Part shown: positions 1-12,093 of the stretch, piece after piece
Position numbering within the stretch: the stretch's first letter is position 1
Layout: every line of letters starts with the position of its first letter
DNA from: Deinococcus aquaticus
Lineage (GTDB): Bacteria > Deinococcota > Deinococci > Deinococcales > Deinococcaceae
Reading direction: 5' to 3'
Assembly: GCF_028622095.1 (NCBI RefSeq)
Contig: NZ_CP115165.1
Coordinates: forward strand, 2,539,501 to 2,603,500
Length of the DNA stretch: 64,000 nt
Notes under the pieces: model-generated
Told to the model about the DNA's origin: nothing
The model's database searches: none
What the model saw: the letters and a program-made list of their open reading frames with translations, nothing else
Position numbers and translations under genes: made by a program

Positions 1-360
1 CAGCACGAACCCCAGCACATACACCCAGAAGCCCGTCATGCCGCCGAGCAGGGTCACGGCGGCCGCCATGACCGCCAGTCCCGCGATGTTCACGCCCACG
101 CCCAGGCGCAGGTACGGCACGCGCCGCCCCGTGCGGTCACTGTGCGCCCCGACCAGCGGCGGGATCACCAGGGCCATGACCGCGCCGATGGCGACCAGCG
201 CCCCCGAGTACGTGCCTTTCAGGGAGGAACCCACGAACGATTCCACGTTGGCGGGCATCAGGACCAGCAGCAGCAGCAGCCAGTGGAACGCCGTGCCGAA
301 CCAGAACGCGGACAGCACCCACGGACTGACGCGCGGGGCGGTAAGAGATTGGGCAGTCAT
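1..360 (-). CDS. MFS transporter, N-terminal part (cut by window edge)
   Basis: The 120 codons from the ATG at 360 to the window edge encode an inner-membrane permease start. Hydrophobic segments lie at about residues 14-34, 51-67 and 82-104. Between the second and third is an MFS motif-A-like loop ([11 protein letters not shown]), which is the main reason for the call. A TATACT -10 box on the minus strand (370-375) sits 9 nt before the ATG. Nothing visible indicates the substrate, and the remaining helices lie outside the window. Confidence 0.8.
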   Translation of the reverse strand, partial: MTAQSLTAPRVSPWVLSAFWFGTAFHWLLLLLVLMPANVESFVGSSLKGTYSGALVAIGAVMALVIPPLVGAHSDRTGRRVPYLRLGVGVNIAGLAVMAAAVTLLGGMTGFWVYVLGFVL

Positions 361-566
361 GATGCGGCGAGTATACGGGCGGCCGGGCGACGAACCGCGC
401 CGGAATGACCACCCTGGAACGCCCGCCCGGCGTGCGGGTTGGAAAGAGGCGGCCCCCGGCCCTGGCCTGCGCGGGGCAGGGAAGACCGGGGGAAGACGGC
501 GGCCCGGGGGAATGTCAGGGCCAACATCCGGAGCCCACCTGGGAACTGCCCACCTGGGACCTGCCT

Positions 567-866
567 TCAGTTGGGCAGTGGGAGCAGGCGGCGCAGGTAC
601 GCCTCGCCGCGTGGCGTGAGCCGCAGCAGGTGCAGGGGAGGGGCGTCCTGATCGGCGTTGCGGCACATGCTTTTCAGGGCGCAGGGGCCGCACGCGCAGC
701 CGTCCGTGGTCTGCGTGGCCTCCTGCACGTACCCGCCGCTTTGCAGGGTGCGCAGCATGCCGCTCAGGGCGGTCTCGCTGCTGCCCAGGTCGCGGGCCAG
801 TTCGGCGGGCGTGCGCGGCTGCCCGGCAATGGCGTTCAGGATGCCTGCCAGTGGCGAGGCGCTCAT
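567..866 (-). CDS. feoC: FeoC-like winged-helix protein with four-cysteine cluster
   Basis: A 99-aa protein starting [10 protein letters not shown]. The N-terminal half reads as a winged helix ([27 protein letters not shown]). It is followed by a cysteine cluster, C-x-C-x2-C-x5-C ([12 protein letters not shown]), like the [Fe-S]-binding wing of FeoC proteins. FeoC proteins are thought to regulate or stabilise FeoB in ferrous-iron uptake. It lies downstream of feoB on the same strand, separated only by a dispersed repeat, which supports the call. An upstream in-frame extension runs into the repeat and is discarded. A generic FeS/HTH regulator is the alternative. Confidence 0.72.
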   Translation of the reverse strand: MSASPLAGILNAIAGQPRTPAELARDLGSSETALSGMLRTLQSGGYVQEATQTTDGCACGPCALKSMCRNADQDAPPLHLLRLTPRGEAYLRRLLPLPN

Positions 867-898
867 GCGAACGCCGCCCCGGACGTACGCACCCGTGT

Positions 899-1032
899 CA
901 TACGGATTCCGTCTGTTTCGTTGACAACCCGGGACGGCACCGGGTTGCCAACTCCACGCCCGGAACCCGTTTCTCTCCTGCTCGCTCTGCTCGGACCCAG
1001 CGGCTTTGCAAGCCATTCAAGCGGAGTGCGTA

Positions 1033-1035
<3 letters not shown>
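899..1035 (-). repeat. Dispersed ~137 bp repeat, copy 1
   Basis: Read on the minus strand it runs TGATACGCACTCCGCTTGAA to GACGGAATCCGTATGA, with imperfect inverted ends (TGATACG / CGTATGA). It matches copies at 10042, 56257, 61128 and 63722. The inner part carries the shared GTGGAGTTGGCAACCCGGTG block. Its first three bases are the TGA stop codon of feoB. It separates feoB from the feoC-like gene. Confidence 0.85.
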
Positions 1036-3272
<2,237 letters not shown>

Positions 3273-3276
<4 letters not shown>

Positions 3277-3503
3277 AGGCGTACCCGGATGCCCCGGAGG
3301 TCCGCGAGGCGCAGCGCGAGGTCCGTGCCGTTCACGCGCAGCTCCAGCGGATCACCCATCGGCGCGCGGCGCACCACCGTCACGGGCGCGCCCCGCACGA
3401 ACCCCAGTTCCAGCAGGCGGCGGCGCAGCGGGTGTCGGGGGTCGAGGGACACGACGTGCGCGGTGTCCCCTGGATTGAGTTGATCAAGGGTTCGTTCTTC
3501 CAT
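3273..3503 (-). CDS. feoA: Ferrous iron transport protein A
   Basis: A 76-aa SH3-like cytosolic partner of FeoB and first gene of the feo operon. The family pattern is visible: [35 protein letters not shown], then ...[25 protein letters not shown]. It overlaps feoB by 4 nt. The promoter and palindrome upstream (3521-3567) suggest metal-dependent control of the operon. Confidence 0.93.
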
Positions 3504-3520
3504 CGGGTGCCTCCGACCCC

Positions 3521-3567
3521 ATCGGGATCATTCCCGATCAGGATAGTCGGATTACAGCGGTTGACAA
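3521..3567 (-). promoter_or_regulatory. feo promoter with 18-bp palindromic operator candidate
   Basis: On the minus strand a -35 TTGTCA (3562-3567) is followed after 16 bp by a -10 TATCCT (3540-3545). Just downstream lies the palindrome ATCGGGA-tcat-TCCCGAT (3521-3538), about where transcription would start. This geometry suits repression of feoABC by a metalloregulator of the DtxR or Fur type. That part is inference, and the site does not match a consensus I can name. Confidence 0.6.
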
Positions 3568-3598
3568 GGGTCCCCGGTCACGCAGCGCGGCAGGCTCT

Positions 3599-4369
3599 TC
3601 AGGGCGTTCCGGGCAGCGCGTCCCAGTACGCCTGGAGGTCCGGGGCCAGCGGCACCTCGGCCACCACCTGCGTCCCGGCCCACGGGAACGCCACGCGCGC
3701 CGCGTGCAGCGCCTGCCGCGCCAGCCCCAGCCGCGCCGTGAGTTCCGGCGTCTGCCCGGTCTCCATGAATTCCAGGAACACGTCCGGGTCACGGCCGTAG
3801 ATCTTGTCCCCGACCATCGGCAGACCCAGGTGAGACAGGTGCGCGCGAATCTGGTGCAGGCGGCCACTGCGCGGGTACGCCTCGATCAGGGCGTGCCCGG
3901 CCCGGCGATCCACGACCCGGAAGTCCGTCACGGCCGGTTTCCCGTCCGGCACGACCGCCTGCCGCATGGCGATACGGTTCGCGCCGCCCAGGCCCAGGTC
4001 GCCCAGCGGGCCGTCCAGCGTGCGGCGCTCCCAGTCGGGCGTGCCGTGCACGAGCGCCAGGTACGTCTTGCCGACCAGATGCGTCTTGAACAGCGTGAAG
4101 AACCGCTGCGCGGCCTCCCGGTCACGCGTCAGGAGTTGCGCGCCGCTGGTTTCGCGGTCCAGCCGGTGCGGCGGCGCGAGGCTGGCCTCGCCGGTGGCGC
4201 GCTGCATGAACGTCAGCAGGTCCGGCACCTCCACCCGCGCGCGCACCGGGTGCGTGAGCCACAGCGCGGGCTTGTGCACCACGTAGAAATCCGGGTGTTC
4301 CAGGATCACGCGGGGCCGCTCGGTGGGCGGCAGGAGGGGCGCGGGTCGGTCCGGTCCAGTCGCGCTCAC
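3599..4369 (-). CDS. RluA-family pseudouridine synthase
   Basis: A 256-aa RNA-uridine isomerase starting at a GTG that overlaps the stop of the preceding gene (GTGA). The catalytic motif HRLDRETSG is at 68-76, with Asp71 the catalytic residue by family rule. The substrate-binding block [24 protein letters not shown] follows. No N-terminal S4 domain is present, so it resembles the short RluA/YqcB branch. The target may be tRNA or rRNA and cannot be told from sequence alone. Confidence 0.88.
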   Translation of the reverse strand: MSATGPDRPAPLLPPTERPRVILEHPDFYVVHKPALWLTHPVRARVEVPDLLTFMQRATGEASLAPPHRLDRETSGAQLLTRDREAAQRFFTLFKTHLVGKTYLALVHGTPDWERRTLDGPLGDLGLGGANRIAMRQAVVPDGKPAVTDFRVVDRRAGHALIEAYPRSGRLHQIRAHLSHLGLPMVGDKIYGRDPDVFLEFMETGQTPELTARLGLARQALHAARVAFPWAGTQVVAEVPLAPDLQAYWDALPGTP

Positions 4370-4956
4370 AGTTCCCACACGCTGGCGTAGTCCCGCCCGA
4401 CCAGCCGCGCCGACAGGTCCACGCCCCGCGCGACCGTGCGCTCCAGCCGCGCCCGTAGCCACTCGCCCGGCACCTCCGGCGCGTGCCAGTGGGCGGACGT
4501 GGCGTACACGAAATGCGGATTTACCACGCAGCGGAAATCCACCATCAACCCGAACGCGAACGCCCCGTGACTCAGGTACCCGTGATCCAGCCCGCCCGAC
4601 ACCAGGAACGTCACGGGCTTATCGAACCACGCGCCGTGCAGGCCGCGCGCCGCGTCACTGCTGCCCGTCAGTTCCACCAGCGCCCTCGCGCCGGACCCCA
4701 GCCCCCAGTTGTACACGGGCACGCCCAGGAACACGCCGTCCGCCCCGGCAACCGCCGCGTGGTACAGCGCCGCGTGCGGGTGCTCGTAACAGCCGCCCGG
4801 CCCCTGAACGTTATCGAAGGGCGGCAGCGGCTGCGCGCGCAGATCCAGGAACGTGACCTCGTGCCCCTGCGCCCGCAACTGCGCGGCGGCCAGCGTGCAC
4901 AGCCACGCGCTGCGGCTTTCCGGATCGAGACTGGTGGACAGGACCGTGAACTTCAC
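4366..4956 (-). CDS. NAD(P)H-dependent flavin oxidoreductase, flavodoxin-like fold
   Basis: A 196-aa soluble protein with the FMN-reductase fold: [16 protein letters not shown] (beta1 and phosphate loop), [20 protein letters not shown] (flavin contact), then [11 protein letters not shown]. Such enzymes reduce FMN or quinones with NAD(P)H. It overlaps the pseudouridine synthase by 4 nt and lies 32 nt after the M48 protease gene, so all are probably one transcript. The specific substrate is unknown. Confidence 0.78.
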   Translation of the reverse strand: MKFTVLSTSLDPESRSAWLCTLAAAQLRAQGHEVTFLDLRAQPLPPFDNVQGPGGCYEHPHAALYHAAVAGADGVFLGVPVYNWGLGSGARALVELTGSSDAARGLHGAWFDKPVTFLVSGGLDHGYLSHGAFAFGLMVDFRCVVNPHFVYATSAHWHAPEVPGEWLRARLERTVARGVDLSARLVGRDYASVWEL

Positions 4957-4988
4957 GCCCCAGAGCGTAGTGCATGCCGCCGGACAGG

Positions 4989-6077
4989 TCAGCGGGCGGC
5001 GTCCTCCAGCTGCTTCAGGTGTTCGATGCGGGCGTCCGTGCCAGGGTGCGTGCCCAGCAGGTCCGGCACGCCGCCCGGCCCTCCGTCCTGGGCTTCCAGC
5101 CGCGCCAGGATGGCCTGAAGGGGCCGCGTGGTGCGGTAGCGTTCCAGCATGAAGCGGGCGGCCACCTCGTCGGACTGCGTCTCGGCGGCCCGCGAGTACC
5201 CGCCCTGCACCAGCGCGACCGGCACGGCCGCCGCGAAGGTCGTGGCGCTCACGATGTCCCCGGTCAGCGCCGTGACGATCAGCGACAGCCCCAGCGCCTG
5301 GTACACGCTGGCCAGCCCGTGCCGCTGCGTGACGTGCCCCGCCTCGTGCGCCAGCACCCCCACCAGTTCCCGGTCACTGCGGGCCAGCGCGACCAGCTGA
5401 TCGGTCATGACGACCGTGCCGTTCGGCAGCGCGAACGCGTTCGCGCCCAGCCCACTGCTACCCGCAGGTTCACCGTCGCGCAGCAGCAGCCGGTACCCGT
5501 ACGGGCCGCCCGCCCAGCCGCTCACGTCCCGCAACGCCGCCTGCAACTGCGCCTGCCGCGCCGCGCTCAGCTCACTCGGGCCGATCAGGTTCTGACCCTC
5601 CAGTACCTGCAGCGTTTCGCGGTCGAAGGTCGCCAGCACACCCACGGGCGTCACGGCCGCCGCCTGCCGCGCCAGCGCCGGCACGCCGAACGTCACGAAG
5701 GCCCACAGGACCGCGCCCGTCACGGCCACCGCGCCCAGCGCCGTGCCCCAGCTGCTCTCCAGCCTCCGCACGCCGCCCAGCAGGCGGTTTCGGCCGTGCC
5801 GCTGTTCCCAGGCGCGGATGGCCGCGTCGTCTGGCGTCTCGAAGCGGCTGCCGTCCGGGAAGCTCAGGCTGCGGCGCACGCCGGGCAGCGCCGCTTCCAG
5901 CGTCACCTGATCCGCGCGCCAGTGATGCTCAGCCTGCGCGCCCAGCCGCACGCGCACCTGATCGCCGTCCAGCAGCAGCGTCGCCGGGTGGTCGCGGCTG
6001 CTGCGGCCATCGAAGAACACGCCCTGTGCGGTCAGGCTGTCCGTCGCGGCCGGGTCGGGTCCTGTCAGGTCCGGCAC
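4989..6077 (-). CDS. M48-family membrane-anchored zinc metalloprotease
   Basis: A 362-aa protein with the zinc motif HEAGH at 244-248 and a downstream acidic ligand region (AETQSDEVAARFML). One membrane segment lies at about residues 110-130. The first ~100 residues form a small soluble domain, so it resembles the Oma1/BepA-like branch of peptidase M48. The GTG start at 6077 follows the previous stop by 1 nt (TGACGTG), indicating coupling to the DUF898 gene. A role in envelope protein quality control is inferred from the family. Confidence 0.85.
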   Translation of the reverse strand: MPDLTGPDPAATDSLTAQGVFFDGRSSRDHPATLLLDGDQVRVRLGAQAEHHWRADQVTLEAALPGVRRSLSFPDGSRFETPDDAAIRAWEQRHGRNRLLGGVRRLESSWGTALGAVAVTGAVLWAFVTFGVPALARQAAAVTPVGVLATFDRETLQVLEGQNLIGPSELSAARQAQLQAALRDVSGWAGGPYGYRLLLRDGEPAGSSGLGANAFALPNGTVVMTDQLVALARSDRELVGVLAHEAGHVTQRHGLASVYQALGLSLIVTALTGDIVSATTFAAAVPVALVQGGYSRAAETQSDEVAARFMLERYRTTRPLQAILARLEAQDGGPGGVPDLLGTHPGTDARIEHLKQLEDAAR

Positions 6078-6078
6078 G

Positions 6079-7278
6079 TCAGAACCCCAGCCCGATGTCC
6101 AGCAGTTCGGTGGCGGCCTCGCCCAGCGCCGACTCCGGGCCGCCCGCGCCGCCCGCGAAGTCATCCAGGGAAGCGATGGCCCGCACGCTCACACCCTCCA
6201 GCAGGTAGCGGTTGCGGCGGATGTCCGCCCAGGGGGTCGCCAGTCCCAGCGTCAGCAGTTGCGCTGCGCCGTTCGACACGGTGATCCACACCACCCGCCA
6301 CGGATTGAAGGTCGCGCCCGCGCGGACCACGCCGCCCAGTTCCGTGTTGTTCAGCACGTACCGCATGGTCGCCGCCCGCACGTACTGCCACGCCACGCCG
6401 TTCAGCGCGATCAGGATCACGTACCCCACTGCAAGGAAGATGAAGAAGAACAATCCGGAACCCAGACTTTCCCAGTCCATGCTGTCCAGATCGAAGCCAC
6501 TACCTGCCATCCACGCCACCAGCGCCACCACTGCCGGCACGGCCAGCAGCAGCCCCGCCCCGACCAGCAGGCCCACGCCCGTCAGCGCGATCAGGTACAT
6601 GGGCGCCACGTCCCCCCGGAAGTTCCCGCGCGCCGAACCGTACGACAGGTTGTTCACCTGATACCGGCGCTGCATGAACCACGCCCAGGGCAGCGCCAGC
6701 CCCCCGCTGAGACTGGCCGCCACGTTCGCCGCGCCGTACGCCACGTACGCGCCTTTCACACTGCCGTCAAAGTGAAAGCGCAGCCCCCGGTGCGTGGTAT
6801 TCACCGCCTGAAAACGCATGGACTGCGCCACCAGCCACGGGTACAGCAGCGCGAACGCCAGCGCGATCAACGCCGACAACCACCACCACCGCTCACTCTG
6901 CTGGCTCAGCGTGTACGCCCCGAACAGCGCCCCCACCACCACGTACGACCGCAGCAGCTTCAGCGGATTGGCCCGGTACTCGAAGTTATGGCCGTCCACC
7001 CAGGTATGCCCGTAGAAGTACTGCCGGTTACGCACCCGCGCCCACGGCAGGTAGATGCCCAGCGTCACCACCGACAGCGCCGCGTTCACGATCCACAGCC
7101 GGAAGTACTCCCCGGCCGACCCCGTAAACGACACCGGGTACGTCGTCACCTGTGGCGCGGCCCGTTCCGGCGCGGGCAGCCTCTCCGGCCCAGAGGGAAG
7201 GTCATGCCGCCCCGGAACGGCCGTCCCGGGTGCGGGCACGGTGGGTTCTGGCGCGCGTGGCAGGGCGGGATCGGTCAT
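6079..7278 (-). CDS. DUF898 / YjgN-type polytopic membrane protein
   Basis: A 399-aa protein with a Pro-rich cytosolic tail of about 45 residues, then several membrane helices. The YjgN/DUF898 signature occurs twice in similar form: SLVTLGIYLPWARVRNRQYFYGHTW near residue 75, and LGLATPWADIRRNRYLLEGV near the C-terminus. The family function is unknown. It is the first gene of a run with the M48 protease, consistent with a membrane-linked pair. Confidence 0.8.
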   Translation of the reverse strand: MTDPALPRAPEPTVPAPGTAVPGRHDLPSGPERLPAPERAAPQVTTYPVSFTGSAGEYFRLWIVNAALSVVTLGIYLPWARVRNRQYFYGHTWVDGHNFEYRANPLKLLRSYVVVGALFGAYTLSQQSERWWWLSALIALAFALLYPWLVAQSMRFQAVNTTHRGLRFHFDGSVKGAYVAYGAANVAASLSGGLALPWAWFMQRRYQVNNLSYGSARGNFRGDVAPMYLIALTGVGLLVGAGLLLAVPAVVALVAWMAGSGFDLDSMDWESLGSGLFFFIFLAVGYVILIALNGVAWQYVRAATMRYVLNNTELGGVVRAGATFNPWRVVWITVSNGAAQLLTLGLATPWADIRRNRYLLEGVSVRAIASLDDFAGGAGGPESALGEAATELLDIGLGF

Positions 7279-7381
7279 GCCCCCATGCTACGGGGCGGCC
7301 GCCCCCGTCGTTTCCTCAGGTGCGCGGCGCACGAGAAAGCAGCGGACGCCAGAGGCACCCGCTGCGAATCTGCCGCCGGTC

Positions 7382-8072
<691 letters not shown>

Positions 8073-8639
8073 ATGCCGCGCTACGCCCTGGACGGGCACG
8101 TCCCACACATTCACCCCACCGCCTTCATCGCCCCCAGCGCCGACCTGATCGGGCAGGTGACCGTCAGCGAGCACGCCAGCGTGTGGTTCGGAGCCGTGCT
8201 GCGCGGCGACCTGGAAGCCATCACGGTCGGTCCCGCCTGCAACGTGCAGGACGGCGCGGTGCTGCACACGGACGCCGGTTGGCCCTGCATCCTGACCGAT
8301 CACGTGACCGTCGGGCACCGCGCCATCGTGCACGGCGCCATCTGCGGTCCCGGCAGTCTGGTCGGCATGGGCGCCGTGATGCTCAGCGGCTCCAGCCTGG
8401 GGGCCGGGGCCGTGCTGGGGGCCGGGGCCGTGCTGCCCGAAGGCGTGCACGTGCCGGACGGCATGCTGGCCGTCGGCATTCCGGCGCGGGTGGTGCGTCC
8501 CGCCGCCAGTGGCGGCAACGCCACCAGGTACGTGCAGAACGGCGCGCGTTTCCGCGAGGGCCTGACCCTGCTGGACGGCGACCTGCAGGCCTCCGCCGAC
8601 CCTGCGCAGGACACCCTGGCCCGCGTGGACGGCCTGTGA
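8073..8639 (+). CDS. Gamma-class carbonic anhydrase family protein
   Basis: A 188-aa left-handed beta-helix protein with hexapeptide-repeat rungs from about residue 15 to 140 (for example ISLVGMGAVMLSG-like rungs). The conserved metal-site histidines are in the VLHTDAG and VGHRAIVHG segments. The family (YrdA/PaaY/CaiE-like) binds a metal at the trimer interface, and some members hydrate CO2. The start follows GGAGGAAAGGC. Activity cannot be assured from sequence. Confidence 0.88.
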   Translation: MPRYALDGHVPHIHPTAFIAPSADLIGQVTVSEHASVWFGAVLRGDLEAITVGPACNVQDGAVLHTDAGWPCILTDHVTVGHRAIVHGAICGPGSLVGMGAVMLSGSSLGAGAVLGAGAVLPEGVHVPDGMLAVGIPARVVRPAASGGNATRYVQNGARFREGLTLLDGDLQASADPAQDTLARVDGL

Positions 8640-8727
8640 CCTCACGCCGCGCGGCGCTGCGCGTGGTCGCCGGAACCGGCCCGGCCACGCCGCGCGGCCC
8701 GCACGGCCACGTCAGAGGGGCCGCCGT

Positions 8728-10044
8728 ATGAAGGAACGCCGCCCGCGCACGCCCCGCCCCCCGGACTCGCCGGAAGCCCGCGAGGCCGCCGCCATCGCCC
8801 GCGTGGCCCGCGCTGCCCGCGCGGCCGCCAGGGCCGACGCCCGGAAAGCCGACCTGAAACAGGCCCAGCAGCGCGACGGGACAGACCCAGCCGCGCCCAG
8901 CGCAGCCACACCTGCCGCAACCACGCAGACTGACCACGCGGGCGCGAATCTCACTGGCACGGCTGACCTCGGTGCCGCAGCGCTTGGTCCCGCAGCGGCC
9001 GGCGCTGCGCGGCTGGAGCCGGCGCCGCCGGACGCTGCGTTGCTGGACAGCCCGCAGCCCGACATTGCCGACTCCGACACCCTAAAACCTGACCCTCTGG
9101 AACCGAATGCCCTGGAATCTGGCGCCGCGCCGGACCCGTCGCTCTCCCCGTTCGCTGACCGGCCTTCCGCCTTCCGACCTGACCCTGCGGTGGATTCCAT
9201 GACTGAACTTGACGGCCACGCGGCGGGCGACCCGCTGCCCGCTGCCCCGGCGGACGACGCGCACGGTAGTGAACCGGGCGACCTGATTCCGGAACTGACG
9301 CCCATGTTTCCTGGCGCGGCCCCGTTCCTGGCGCGGTTCCTGCCTCACTCGGAACCCAGTCACACGGGCCTCACGCATCACTTCTGCGACCTGCACGCCT
9401 TCCTGAAGTACCTGCACGGGGGAGGCTGGTACGGGTACCTGCACGCCGCGCTGGGCGAGCAGAGTGCCTTCGTGCTGCTGTTCGAGGGCCGCGCCGTGAC
9501 GGCCGCCGCCGCCAGCAGCACGGGCGAGCAGGCGCTGGGCGAACTGCTGAACCTGTACGAGCAGGGCGCGTCGCTCAGCGCGCACCCGCTGCCCGCAGAC
9601 CTGACGCACGTACTGAGCGGCATCGGCTCGCGCGCCTGGAAGTTCAACCTGACCGAGGACTTCACGGGCCTGCACGCCCGACCGACCGGCGCGATCTACT
9701 ACCTGCGCGGGCAGATCATGGCGACCCTGCCCGCCACCCTGCCGTACGAGGGAGCGTTCCCCGCGCCGCTACGCCCGCAGACGCTGATCCTGCCGCGCAG
9801 TCTGGCCGGGTGGGCGCACCACCAGTACGCCATGACGCTGCGCGGCCGGGACGCCACGAACGCCATCACGGGCCTGCACCAGACGTTCCGTGCCCGGCAC
9901 GGTGCGCCCGGACTGGCCTTCCTGCGCGCCCTGAGCGAGTCCCTGTCGCCCGCCGAGTACGCCCTGCGCTCGGACGTGGCCCTGCACGACCTGGAATCGA
10001 TGGTGCAGGACTTCGTCAAGAGCGGGTACGTCCGCGAGGTCTGA
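8728..10044 (+). CDS. Unknown 438-aa protein with low-complexity N-terminus
   Basis: Residues 1-60 are Arg/Ala-rich and highly basic. Residues 60-190 are Ala/Pro/Asp-rich and contain loose repeats (ADLGAAALG, PDIADSDTLK, DPLEPNALES). Residues 195-438 form a compact domain with segments such as LHGGGWYGYLHAAL and GRAVTAAAASSTG. I do not recognise the family; the C-terminal part has the look of a small regulatory domain. Its stop TGA is the first codon of dispersed repeat copy 2. Confidence 0.7.
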   Translation: MKERRPRTPRPPDSPEAREAAAIARVARAARAAARADARKADLKQAQQRDGTDPAAPSAATPAATTQTDHAGANLTGTADLGAAALGPAAAGAARLEPAPPDAALLDSPQPDIADSDTLKPDPLEPNALESGAAPDPSLSPFADRPSAFRPDPAVDSMTELDGHAAGDPLPAAPADDAHGSEPGDLIPELTPMFPGAAPFLARFLPHSEPSHTGLTHHFCDLHAFLKYLHGGGWYGYLHAALGEQSAFVLLFEGRAVTAAAASSTGEQALGELLNLYEQGASLSAHPLPADLTHVLSGIGSRAWKFNLTEDFTGLHARPTGAIYYLRGQIMATLPATLPYEGAFPAPLRPQTLILPRSLAGWAHHQYAMTLRGRDATNAITGLHQTFRARHGAPGLAFLRALSESLSPAEYALRSDVALHDLESMVQDFVKSGYVREV

Positions 10045-10126
10045 TACGGACTCCGATTGAATGGCTTGCAAAGCCGCTGGATCCGAGCGGACGTGATGAG
10101 CAGCAGGACGGACGGAGGCCGTATGA
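10042..10126 (+). repeat. Dispersed repeat, copy 2 (short form)
   Basis: It begins TGATACGGACTCCGATTGAA and ends GGCCGTATGA. It keeps the first ~55 bp and the terminal inverted end but lacks most of the central block found in the other copies, giving about 85 bp. The opening TGA is the stop codon of the preceding gene. Confidence 0.8.
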
Positions 10127-10216
10127 AAGCGGCGTTCCGTTGATGGATGAACATGCCTCCATCCACTGCACTTCAGACTGCTGTGAACTCCTGTGGACGC
10201 TGTCCGGCGCGGGCGG

Positions 10217-11053
10217 TCAGTCGAGGTAGCCTTCGCTGAGCACCCACAGGCGGAAGGCCGCGCCGTCGTCCTGCGCCTGCGGGGCGGGCGTGGTTTCGCG
10301 TGAGTTGCTGAAGTAACGCCCCGTAACGCCGATGGGGTCGGCGGCGAGGTGAATGCTGGTCTGCGCGCCCTGTTCGGGCGTGATGGCGAACAGGTCCACG
10401 ACGCGGTACAGCTGACTGACGAGGCCGCCGTTGTTGTGCGCGAAGCCGGTGGCGACCATGCCCGGGTGCAGGCTGTTGCTCTGGATGCCGCTCTCACGGC
10501 GGGCGAGTTCGCGGGCGAACAGGATGTTGGCGAGTTTACTCTGCGAGTACGCGGCCCACCCGCCGTACCCGCGCCGGAATTCCGGGTCGTCGAAGCGGAT
10601 GCGGCCCATGGCGTGCGCGGCCGAGGCGACCGTCACGACGCGCGGCGCGGCGCTCTGGCGCAGCAGGGGCAGCAGTTCGTGGGTCAGCACGAACGGCGCG
10701 AGGTGGTTCAGGGCCCAGGTCTGTTCGGTTCCCTCGCTGGTTTCCTGCCGGCGGGTGTTGAACGCCCCGGCGTTGTTGACCAGCACGTCCAGTTGCCCAA
10801 AACGTTCAGTGTACTCGTGGGCGGCGCGGCGCACCTGGGCCAGTTCGCTCAGGTCGGCCAGCAGGGTGGCGGCGGCTCCGGTCTGGCGGGCGGCCTCCTC
10901 GGTCTTGCTGGGGTTGCGGCCCATGATGGTCACGTGTGCGCCGCGCGCGGCGAGTTCGCGGGCGGTGATCAGGCCGATGCCGCCCGTCGCGCCGGTGATC
11001 AGCACGCGCTGTCCGTGCAGGGGGGCGGTGGGGGTGGGGGTGCTGGAAGTCAT
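10217..11053 (-). CDS. Short-chain dehydrogenase/reductase
   Basis: A 278-aa Rossmann-fold oxidoreductase. The cofactor loop TGATGGIG is near residues 20-27, NNAG marks beta4, and the active site shows Ser in VASAAH with YSQSK (Tyr-x3-Lys). It resembles the retinol-dehydrogenase/WW-domain-oxidoreductase branch of SDRs. The substrate cannot be deduced. It stands alone, convergent with the region of repeat copy 2. Confidence 0.9.
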   Translation of the reverse strand: MTSSTPTPTAPLHGQRVLITGATGGIGLITARELAARGAHVTIMGRNPSKTEEAARQTGAAATLLADLSELAQVRRAAHEYTERFGQLDVLVNNAGAFNTRRQETSEGTEQTWALNHLAPFVLTHELLPLLRQSAAPRVVTVASAAHAMGRIRFDDPEFRRGYGGWAAYSQSKLANILFARELARRESGIQSNSLHPGMVATGFAHNNGGLVSQLYRVVDLFAITPEQGAQTSIHLAADPIGVTGRYFSNSRETTPAPQAQDDGAAFRLWVLSEGYLD

Positions 11054-11369
11054 GCCTCACAGCATAGAAGCCGGGCGCGCGCCGGGGCTGAAGCATAAAG
11101 GACAATCGCGTGCCCGGCGGCCCGGGAAGGGACCGGTCAGCAGGGGGAGCGCAAAAAGTGAGGCTGATACCTTGAGCGGATCAGCCTCCTTGCGCTGCGG
11201 ACTTCACTCGGCCCGCCTTCTGAATTGTTGTGCGCTGATAAGGGTAGTGTAGGCGGCGGCGTTCACAGAAATGTCACGTGCAGATGAAGGCGCGCTAAGG
11301 CCAAGGAATGCTCAATACTCCCCTGCGCGTAGCCCTGGGGTGGTGCAGGCATTGGTTCTGGCCGTGCTT
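11054..11369. other. Intergenic region between SDR and TetR genes
   Basis: About 316 bp. The only clear structure is the hairpin at 11153-11188, which fits a terminator for the TetR gene. No small gene with a ribosome site was seen. Confidence 0.5.
11153..11188 (-). terminator. Intrinsic terminator candidate downstream of tetR
   Basis: GAGGCTGAT (11160-11168) pairs perfectly with ATCAGCCTC (11180-11188) across an 11-nt loop. Read on the minus strand the stem is followed by CACTTTTT. It lies about 180 nt past the TetR stop. Confidence 0.65.
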
Positions 11370-11978
11370 TTACAGCGCTGGTGGGGTCTCGGCGGCGCTG
11401 AAGGCCTGCACCCCGGCGTTCAGCAGTCGGTCGAGGGTCGCGGCGAACTGACCGTTCTGGGCGCTGTCCAGGTTGCCGCTGACGGCGTGCGAGGCGGCGC
11501 TGTGAATCAGCAGGGTCACGCAGGTCAGCAGGTACGGGATGCGGGGGCCGCTGCCGGGCAGGTGGGCCTGCAGGCGGCCTTCGAGGTCCGCGAAGACCTG
11601 CTGGCGCCGGTGCGTGAAGGCGGGTCCGCTGCCGCTCTGGAGCAGAGTCAGCAGCGAGCGTTCCTGTACGAGATGCATGTAGATGGCCGCGAAGGGGCGG
11701 TCGCGCTGGCCGCTGTGGATTTCGGCCAGCAGCGGGGCGAGGCGGATTTCGAATTCTCCGAGGCGCAGGCCGAGCAGTTCGGCGAGGATGTCGGTGGTGG
11801 ACGTGAAGTACGAGTAGATGGTAGGTCTGGAGACGCCGACGTGCCGGGCCACGTCGCCCATGTTCACGGCTTCGAAGCCGTGGGTGGTGAACAGGTGCTC
11901 GCTGCCGTCGAGAATCTGCTGCCGCCGGTCGGCGGAGGGCAGGCGGCGGCGGCCTCCGGTGGGGGGGGAGAGGGACAT
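11370..11978 (-). CDS. TetR/AcrR-family repressor
   Basis: A 202-aa regulator with the N-terminal HTH at about residues 18-64 (RQQILDGSEHLF, then VARHVGVSRPTIYSYF). The C-terminal ligand domain is of normal length. It is divergent from the YhgE/Pip-type gene at 12094. The gap between them carries three TGACA-N3-TGTCA sites, so it very probably represses both itself and its neighbour. The inducer is unknown. Confidence 0.9.
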   Translation of the reverse strand: MSLSPPTGGRRRLPSADRRQQILDGSEHLFTTHGFEAVNMGDVARHVGVSRPTIYSYFTSTTDILAELLGLRLGEFEIRLAPLLAEIHSGQRDRPFAAIYMHLVQERSLLTLLQSGSGPAFTHRRQQVFADLEGRLQAHLPGSGPRIPYLLTCVTLLIHSAASHAVSGNLDSAQNGQFAATLDRLLNAGVQAFSAAETPPAL

Positions 11979-12000
11979 GCTAATCAGTCTACACCACTAC

Positions 12001-12066
12001 TGACATATTGTCACTTGACATATTGTCGGCAATCATTCATGCTGTGACCCATCTGACAGAGTGTCA
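12001..12066. promoter_or_regulatory. Three TetR operator candidates (TGACA-N3-TGTCA)
   Basis: TGACATATTGTCA lies at 12001-12013, TGACATATTGTCG at 12016-12028 and TGACAGAGTGTCA at 12054-12066. The first two are spaced 15 bp apart and the third lies further downstream, in the divergent gap between the TetR gene and the membrane-protein gene. Confidence 0.8.
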
Positions 12067-12093
12067 CGTACCCTGTTCACTTTCGAGGCGACC

